From Deltaproteobacteria bacterium (GTDB lineage Bacteria; Desulfobacterota; Desulfobacteria; Desulfobacterales; SG8-13): DNA of 10,811 nt. The DNA is taken from contig DAOVBC010000050.1 of assembly GCA_030670715.1 (NCBI GenBank), positions 1 through 10,811 on the forward strand. Reading direction: 5' to 3'. Below, one piece after another: positions 6,869-10,811 of this stretch. Made by a program: the position numbers and the translations under genes. The number at the start of each line of letters is the position of its first letter. Positions within the stretch are counted from its first letter, which is position 1. The notes beneath the pieces are model-generated. The model made no database searches and had not been told where the DNA came from. It worked only from the letters and a program-made list of their open reading frames with translations.

Positions 6869-7990
6869 ATGCAAGGATCGGAACCTTCACAGCGGCTGTT
6901 GGCCCTTGATGTTATGCGCGGGATCGTTATCGTCTTGATGGCGGTGGACCATGCCTCGCATATGTTCAACAGCGGGCGTTACGTCACCGATTCATTTGCC
7001 ATATATCAAGCCGGAACCATCATCCCCCCGGCTCAGTTCCTGACCCGCTGGATCACCCATCTTTGCGCCCCGACATTTATCTTTCTGGCCGGCTGGGCCC
7101 TCGCTTTCAGTATCGCCAAACGGAAGCGTCAAAACGTTTCAGATCGAGACACCGATCTGTATCTTCTAAAGCGCGGCCTCTTTATTTTGCTCCTCGATCC
7201 GCTGTGGATGAGTTTTGCCTTCGGACATGCGGTGGTTTTTCAGGTATTGTATGCCATCGGCGGTAGTCTTTGCTGTATGATCCTGCTGCGAAGGTTGAGG
7301 CTGCTGACTCTGCTGACCATCGGACTGGGTCTGCTGTTTTTCAGTGAAGGGCTTGCTGGGCTGGTTCTCTGGTTCAGGGGAGGAAGCAGGGTCGGTCCGA
7401 TCGGGGCTTTTCTGGTGACGGGCGGAGGTATCGGTCAATCGATTTTTGTTCTCTACCCGCTGCTGCCCTGGCTGGCGTACATGATCCTGGGCTGGTGCTG
7501 CGGCCGGATTTTCATACAGGGTAAAGCGGACGATCCGACCTTGCTGTTCATCCGGGGAGGCGTTTTTTCAATGCTTGTTTTTATAATTGTCAGGGGCTTT
7601 AATCGGTACGGCAACATGCTTCTTTACCGGGACGATGTCTCTATCCTGCAGTGGCTGCACGTGAGTAAGTATCCGCCCAGCCTCTCTTTCGGATCCCTTG
7701 AACTGGGCCTTATGTTCCTCTGTCTTGCAGTACTCTTTGCCTGGTATAAAAACAGGTCCGGAAATGACAGAAATCCCTTTCTTGTCTTTGGTCAAACCCC
7801 ACTTTTTTTCTATGTGATACACGTGCACCTTCTGGCCGGGGCAGCCTGGCTGCTTAACATGCGCAAAACCGGTGGTCTAACGGAAACCTGGATCGCAACC
7901 CTTGCTGTACTGCTGGTAATTTACCCCGCCTGCTTCTGGTACCGTCGCCTCAAGCGCAGAGGTTCCATCACATTTTTTCGCTATTTGTGA
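6869..7990 (+). CDS. DUF1624 / HGSNAT-like membrane acyltransferase-family protein
   Basis: The 373-residue product is a polytopic membrane protein with about nine or ten hydrophobic segments. The N-terminal motif RLLALDVMRGIVIVLM followed by Asp27-His28, and WITHLCAPTFIFLAGW at 61-76, are hallmarks of DUF1624, the bacterial relatives of heparan-alpha-glucosaminide N-acetyltransferase. Such proteins are thought to move acetyl or acyl groups across the membrane onto glycans; the acceptor here is unknown. A later motif, NPFLVFGQTPLFFYVIH, is also typical. The ATG is preceded by AAAGGTG 10 bases upstream, directly against the right end of the palindromic element, so any upstream promoter lies in or beyond that element. 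The DUF374 gene follows after 81 bases on the same strand and may be co-transcribed. Confidence 0.88.
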   Translation: MQGSEPSQRLLALDVMRGIVIVLMAVDHASHMFNSGRYVTDSFAIYQAGTIIPPAQFLTRWITHLCAPTFIFLAGWALAFSIAKRKRQNVSDRDTDLYLLKRGLFILLLDPLWMSFAFGHAVVFQVLYAIGGSLCCMILLRRLRLLTLLTIGLGLLFFSEGLAGLVLWFRGGSRVGPIGAFLVTGGGIGQSIFVLYPLLPWLAYMILGWCCGRIFIQGKADDPTLLFIRGGVFSMLVFIIVRGFNRYGNMLLYRDDVSILQWLHVSKYPPSLSFGSLELGLMFLCLAVLFAWYKNRSGNDRNPFLVFGQTPLFFYVIHVHLLAGAAWLLNMRKTGGLTETWIATLAVLLVIYPACFWYRRLKRRGSITFFRYL

Positions 7991-8071
7991 GAGGTTAAAC
8001 CTTGATCGGATTAACAATATGATGATAGGTTGCGCTGCAAACGATAATTCAAGACCGTTTGGTAATTTTGG

Positions 8072-8821
8072 ATGACACCCCTGAAGAAAAGAAAACCCTG
8101 GCAGCATGCCGTTTATTACCTTTTTAGCTGGCTGACCCGCTTTCTGTTTGCCCTGATGTTTTGCACCTGTCGCGTACAGGTCTTCGGCAGGGAAATAGAA
8201 AAAAGATACCAAAAAGAAAACCCCGGCAAGGGGCTGCTGTACGCATCCTGGCACAGGGGGCTGACGTTTTTTATCTATTTTTACCGCTACAAGAATTTTG
8301 TTGTGATGGCCAGTGCCAGCAAGGACGGCGAGCTGGCCGCCCAGGTCACCAAGCGCCACGGCTGGGTTGTGGTCCGGGGCTCTTCCAGTTACCGGGGGTC
8401 CGAAGCCCTTCGGGAAATGGTCCCCTATTTCAAAAAGGGCTATCGGGGAGGTCTGGTGGTCGATGCTCCCCGGGGACCGGCGCATGTCTCAAAGATCGGT
8501 ATCATCATTGTATCAAGAATGGCCGGTGCGCCCATTGTACCGGTCATATGGAGTGCCGACCGGTGCTGGCTGCTGAAAACCTGGGACAGAACCATCATCC
8601 CCAAGCCTTTTTCACGCATCGCTTTTGTATACGCTGATGAGTTAATTCAAGTTCCCCGAAAGGCCTCCCGGGAAGAATGCGAACAGTACAGGCAGCTGCT
8701 GGACGACACCCTCAATCGCCTGATGTATCAAACGGATCATTTTTTCGGAACACCCGGTATCAAAGATCCACGACAAATAGAAGTCCCCGAAGCGGTACTC
8801 AAAGATGATTCAGCAAATTAA
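8072..8821 (+). CDS. DUF374-family lysophospholipid-acyltransferase-like protein
   Basis: The 249-residue product belongs to the LPLAT superfamily, DUF374 / COG2121 branch. It has an N-terminal hydrophobic anchor (about 13-33), then ASWHRGL with likely catalytic His61, SKDGELAAQV, VVRGSSSYRGSEAL and DAPRGPAHVSKIG; these blocks are diagnostic of DUF374. The family transfers acyl chains to a lipid acceptor at the inner membrane. Some relatives are, as I recall, secondary lipid A acyltransferases of the LpxJ type, so an envelope lipid role is plausible but not shown. The ribosome site is weak, and there is no better in-frame start nearby. It follows the DUF1624 gene by 81 bases. The C-terminal 25 residues or so are poorly conserved and hydrophilic. 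Confidence 0.88.
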   Translation: MTPLKKRKPWQHAVYYLFSWLTRFLFALMFCTCRVQVFGREIEKRYQKENPGKGLLYASWHRGLTFFIYFYRYKNFVVMASASKDGELAAQVTKRHGWVVVRGSSSYRGSEALREMVPYFKKGYRGGLVVDAPRGPAHVSKIGIIIVSRMAGAPIVPVIWSADRCWLLKTWDRTIIPKPFSRIAFVYADELIQVPRKASREECEQYRQLLDDTLNRLMYQTDHFFGTPGIKDPRQIEVPEAVLKDDSAN

Positions 8822-8849
8822 ATCCACTGATGGGTATAACGGCCAGGCA

Positions 8850-8879
8850 CATTCTTTGGGTCTTTTGCCCCAAATGATG
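8850..8879. terminator. Possible hairpin after the DUF374 gene
   Basis: TTTGGG and CCCAAA pair around an 8-base loop, and the outer CATT/GATG extends the stem past one mismatch. No T-run follows, so it is a weak terminator candidate only. Confidence 0.35.
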
Positions 8880-8920
8880 GGTCATTTCACACAATCGAAC
8901 CCATCCGGTCAAAGGTGACC
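8876..8920. promoter_or_regulatory. Two dyads upstream of the PilZ sigma-54 promoter (candidate enhancer sites)
   Basis: GATGGGT (8876-8882) and ACCCATC (8899-8905) form a perfect 7-bp inverted repeat. GGTCA-AAGG-TGACC (8907-8920) is a second dyad. They lie about 87-131 bases upstream of the predicted start, where bacterial enhancer-binding proteins usually bind. Confidence 0.4.
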
Positions 8921-8980
8921 TTGGAACCAATCCATGTTAACCATCTGAAATTCAATTGTTTTTTTAGCACAGAGGGACAC

Positions 8981-8996
8981 TGGCACAACCTTTGCT
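8981..8996 (+). promoter_or_regulatory. Sigma-54 promoter of the PilZ gene
   Basis: TGGCACAACCTTTGCT matches the -24/-12 consensus, with GG and GC at exact spacing. The predicted start is near 9007, giving a leader of about 32 bases before ATG 9039. Confidence 0.88.
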
Positions 8997-9038
8997 ATAA
9001 AAACATTGTATCGTTAATTACGTAAAGGACAGTCGAAC

Positions 9039-9437
9039 ATGGGAAAAAAGGAAAGAAGAAGACATCCACGGGTTGATATAGATGACCCTATATCCTATTT
9101 GTGCGTCGATTCAGATGGCCAACAATTTGCTCAGAATATGGGAATTGCGCGCAATGTGAGCCAAAGCGGAATATTCATAGAGACCTTCTGTATGATTGAG
9201 ACTGAATACATCATTTTGGCCTTTGCCGACCTGGAAAGCAACATTACTGAGATTAAGGGAAAGGTTGTTTACAGCAAAAAAAATGGCTCCGGCACGTTCA
9301 AGACCGGAATCAGCTTTAAAGGAGAGCATATAGAAAATATAAAATTTATTGAAAAATTAATAAAATACCACCACTATAAAAAAGAAAATTCACGCCTAAT
9401 CGTTTCGGGACCCAACCGGGTCCAAACTACCTTATAA
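9039..9437 (+). CDS. PilZ-domain protein (probable c-di-GMP receptor)
   Basis: The 132-residue product is essentially a lone PilZ domain. Both halves of the c-di-GMP-binding signature are present: RxxxR as Arg7-xxx-Arg11 in RRRHPR, and (D/N)xSxxG as Asn39-Val-Ser41-Gln-Ser-Gly44. Further beta-strand blocks, such as GKVVYSK and GTFKTGISF, are typical. The C-terminal 35 residues are Lys-rich with no other domain. Such proteins change partner binding when the second messenger is bound, affecting motility, exopolysaccharide or surface behaviour; the target is not apparent here. AAAGGA lies 9 bases before the ATG. The gene stands alone behind a sigma-54 promoter, consistent with control alongside motility or nutritional genes. 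It is more AT-rich than its neighbours. Confidence 0.9.
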   Translation: MGKKERRRHPRVDIDDPISYLCVDSDGQQFAQNMGIARNVSQSGIFIETFCMIETEYIILAFADLESNITEIKGKVVYSKKNGSGTFKTGISFKGEHIENIKFIEKLIKYHHYKKENSRLIVSGPNRVQTTL

Positions 9438-9508
9438 TCACGATTTTCAGCATGCCATTGAGAAAAGAATCCGGATCAAGAGGACCAGATTATTGAACAC
9501 GCGATAAA

Positions 9509-9751
9509 CTACCATCCTGACACTCTCGCCATATTCAATACCTCATACGCCAGGGACAGGTTTTCAACATAAAGTCTAAAAAATTTCTTTTTCCCGCCGC
9601 CTTTGACTATCTCTATTTCAAGCTCTTCTACTTCCGGAGACTTGAAAGACTGCATCATTACTAAAAGTGTCTTGCGCTCGTGTCCATGCAATGTTACCCA
9701 GCCCGATATTTCATCCGCCCAACTGTAAGGGCTCCGTCCAAGAACCGCCAT
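9509..9751 (-). CDS. Small uncharacterised protein
   Basis: I do not recognise this 80-residue product. It is soluble and mixed alpha/beta in appearance: MAVLGRSPYSWADEISGWVT, then an acidic stretch EVEELEIEIVKGGGKKKFF and a helical LYVENLSLAYEVLNMAR. There are no cysteines, signal peptide or membrane segment. Codon use looks like real coding sequence. The start is uncertain: ATG 9751-9749 is chosen because it begins the protein-like part, while an in-frame GTG at 9760-9758 adds three residues and has a weak AAGAAAG upstream. The gene converges on the PilZ gene and lies 231 bases downstream of the OsmC-family gene on the same strand. It could be spurious, but amino acid composition argues against this. 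Confidence 0.55.
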   Translation of the reverse strand: MAVLGRSPYSWADEISGWVTLHGHERKTLLVMMQSFKSPEVEELEIEIVKGGGKKKFFRLYVENLSLAYEVLNMARVSGW

Positions 9752-9982
9752 AATAAACACTCATACACTTTCTTTATTACTGGAACATTGTGCATGCATA
9801 AAATGTAAAAAGTTATTTTAGCATACACAGTGAAACAAAACAAAAAAATTTTATCTCCTGTTTTTTCGATATGTTATGTGAATAACAAAATTCTCCGTAA
9901 AGCATCAATTCTTACATTACGCACGTTGTTTATTAAGCATCGTTCGGAACAAAAATTTAAATTCGATTGAGGGCTTCAGCGA

Positions 9983-10447
9983 TCAACCATCCTCTAGTGT
10001 AAGTTCGTGTGTCAGGTCAATGCAGCCGACCACGCTCTGGGCGCCAGGGCAGAGGGTGATGTAATTGTCCAACGCCTCTGTGGCGTCCTGCTGCTTTTCT
10101 TGCGGCACTTTCAGGTGATAATGGACATGGATACGGGTAATTTTCAGCACCCCGTCCACATCTTCTATATCTCCGGTAACCATTGCCCTGTATCTGTCCT
10201 GAAAGGTTCTTATCTTTTTTCCGGCCAGCACCGCGGCCAGTGTTCCCATCATTCAGCCGCCCACTGCACCGACAATGTGATCCAGCGTCGCGGCGTGTTC
10301 CTCCTCGGGATCCACGCCATAAAAATCCTTTATACCGCCATGCACCCCGTAGTAGACCGGCTCGTTGAAGCCCTCAATCTCGGCCTTGCGGGTCGGACCG
10401 TTTTTCCTGGTGATGGTGATATTCGATCTGTGAACAACGTTTCCCAT
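9983..10447 (-). CDS. OsmC-family protein with probable selenocysteine at in-frame TGA
   Basis: Read through TGA 10255-10253, this is one 154-residue OsmC-like protein. The first 64 residues end DHIVGAVGG, the TGA codes position 65, and MMGTLAAVLAGKK follows in the same frame. OsmC/Ohr proteins reduce peroxides with two cysteines, the first at the start of the central helix after a Gly/Ala-rich segment. Position 65 falls exactly there, and the second is Cys133 in YITLCPGAQSVVG. A hairpin of SECIS type begins 13 bases after TGA. The ATG has an excellent ribosome site, AAAGGAGG (10453-10460), 5 bases away; the downstream half has none of its own. Alternatives are a nonsense-mutated pseudogene or two separate ORFs, both less likely given the placement. 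Selenocysteine OsmC-like proteins have, as I recall, been reported in deltaproteobacteria. Required partners SelA, SelB, SelC and SelD are not in this window. Confidence 0.85.
10221..10240 (-). promoter_or_regulatory. Bacterial SECIS hairpin for the OsmC-family TGA
   Basis: In the mRNA, CUGGCC and GGCCGG form a 6-bp stem (one G-U pair) around the loop GCGGUGCU. The loop GGU lies 21-23 bases after UGA, against about 19-21 in E. coli fdhF as I recall it. Confidence 0.75.
10253..10255 (-). other. In-frame UGA codon, probable selenocysteine 65
   Basis: The codon separates two halves of one OsmC domain that share a reading frame, and it replaces the family's first reactive cysteine. Confidence 0.82.
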
Positions 10448-10452
10448 GGTAA

Positions 10453-10460
10453 CCTCCTTT
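10453..10460 (-). promoter_or_regulatory. Ribosome-binding site of the OsmC-family gene
   Basis: AAAGGAGG lies 5 bases before ATG 10447. It fixes the start of the whole read-through protein, since nothing comparable precedes the downstream half. Confidence 0.8.
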
Positions 10461-10525
10461 CTAAGTACTCTAATTCTTAATTACAGTAACCTATTATTGG
10501 AATTTTTTTTAACCACAGAGACCAC

Positions 10526-10558
10526 CAGCCGTCGCTGAAGCTATGGCACGGCAGGCTG
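10526..10558. repeat. REP-like hairpin, copy 2
   Basis: GCCGT (10528-10532) pairs with ACGGC (10548-10552), and CAGCC/GGCTG at the edges offers an alternative pairing. It shares the GCCGTCG and CTATGGC blocks with the hairpin at 5725-5760. It is embedded between two CACAGAGA-type short repeats (10513-10521 and about 10561-10570). Confidence 0.5.
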
Positions 10559-10604
10559 AGCACACAGAGAAAAAATTAAAAATTATTTTGTTCACCCCTG
10601 CGGT

Positions 10605-10666
10605 CCCCGGCCCGCCACGCGAGTTACAAAGCGAGGCCCCGTCGAGTCGGGACAGGCCGGGCGGGG
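10605..10666. repeat. GC-rich dyad
   Basis: CCCCG-G-CCCG at 10605-10614 pairs with CGGGCGGGG at 10658-10666, a 9-bp stem with one bulged G. Inside, CCCG/CGGG (10638-10651) forms a second hairpin. CGCGAGTTAC within it is the reverse complement of GTAACTCGCG at 5707-5716. Confidence 0.45.
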
Positions 10667-10758
10667 CTGTATTTTGATCAACATTTATAATTTGTCTAAT
10701 ACGTCATCGTAATTGCGAATACAAGAACTAAGGGAAGGGAAGTTGGGGGGATTTCAAT

Positions 10759-10797
10759 AAAAACAGAGCACCTTAAGTCAAGGTACCCTGTTTTTTT
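10759..10797. terminator. Bidirectional rho-independent terminator
   Basis: The arms AAAAACAG...ACCTT and AAGGT...CTGTTTTT pair around a 5-base loop, with two interior mismatches, and there are T-runs on either strand. It probably ends a minus-strand gene beyond the right edge and isolates the OsmC-family gene. No gene lies between it and the OsmC ribosome site. Confidence 0.65.
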
Positions 10798-10811
10798 AAA
10801 TGGGCGGGTTA

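Noticed and set aside
7877..8485. Minus-strand frame (202 codons) opposite the DUF1624 and DUF374 genes
   Set aside because: It overlaps two well-supported genes and does not resemble a known family.
9983..10252. Separate 89-residue protein starting at the ATG right after the TGA
   Set aside because: It would lack the first half of the OsmC fold and has no ribosome site; selenocysteine read-through explains it better.
10007..10480. Plus-strand frame (157 codons) opposite the OsmC-family gene
   Set aside because: The minus strand encodes a recognisable OsmC domain with a strong ribosome site; the plus frame is its shadow.

Overview
The window looks like chromosomal, intergenic-rich DNA of a sulfate-reducer-like deltaproteobacterium (Desulfobacterota). 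The indications are a Cache-type histidine kinase next to a stand-alone receiver, anaerobic glycerol-3-phosphate dehydrogenase genes glpA and glpB, two textbook sigma-54 promoters, a probable selenoprotein, and intergenic DNA full of hairpin-forming repeats. The lineage is an inference from gene content, not from a marker gene.

Layout from left to right: (1) bases 1-1918 hold the 3' part of a sensor histidine kinase and a receiver-only response regulator, which form an operon. (2) Bases 1919-2716 hold no intact gene. They contain the minus-strand relic of a pyridine-nucleotide-disulfide oxidoreductase, a 214-bp MITE-like palindrome with 17-bp terminal inverted repeats and an 8-bp target-site-type duplication, and a symmetric palindrome of heptamer repeats (5 x 7 nt, 8 nt, 5 x 7 nt). 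(3) Bases 2717-5550 hold glpA and glpB, overlapping by one base, with no glpC after them. (4) Bases 5533-5868 hold stacked dyads and two opposed arrays of nonamer repeats around a REP-like hairpin. (5) A universal stress protein gene runs on the minus strand from its own sigma-54 promoter. (6) Bases 6560-6852 hold a second long imperfect palindrome with 11-bp direct repeats at its ends. (7) A DUF1624 membrane acyltransferase-like gene and a DUF374 acyltransferase-like gene lie on the plus strand. (8) A small PilZ gene follows a perfect sigma-54 promoter. (9) On the minus strand there is a small uncharacterised gene and an OsmC-family gene interrupted by an in-frame TGA. (10) The right end holds two GC-rich dyads and a bidirectional terminator.

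The strongest finding is the OsmC-family gene at 9983-10447 (minus). Automated gene calling splits it at TGA 10253-10255, but that codon sits where the family carries its first reactive cysteine. A hairpin with GGU in its apical loop follows at SECIS distance. It is best read as one selenocysteine-containing OsmC protein of 154 residues.

Functionally the window is a set of small independent units: signalling (kinase/receiver, PilZ), electron transfer from glycerol-3-phosphate (GlpAB), envelope lipid or glycan acylation (DUF1624, DUF374) and stress or redox defence (Usp, OsmC-Sec). Sigma-54 control joins the Usp and PilZ genes.
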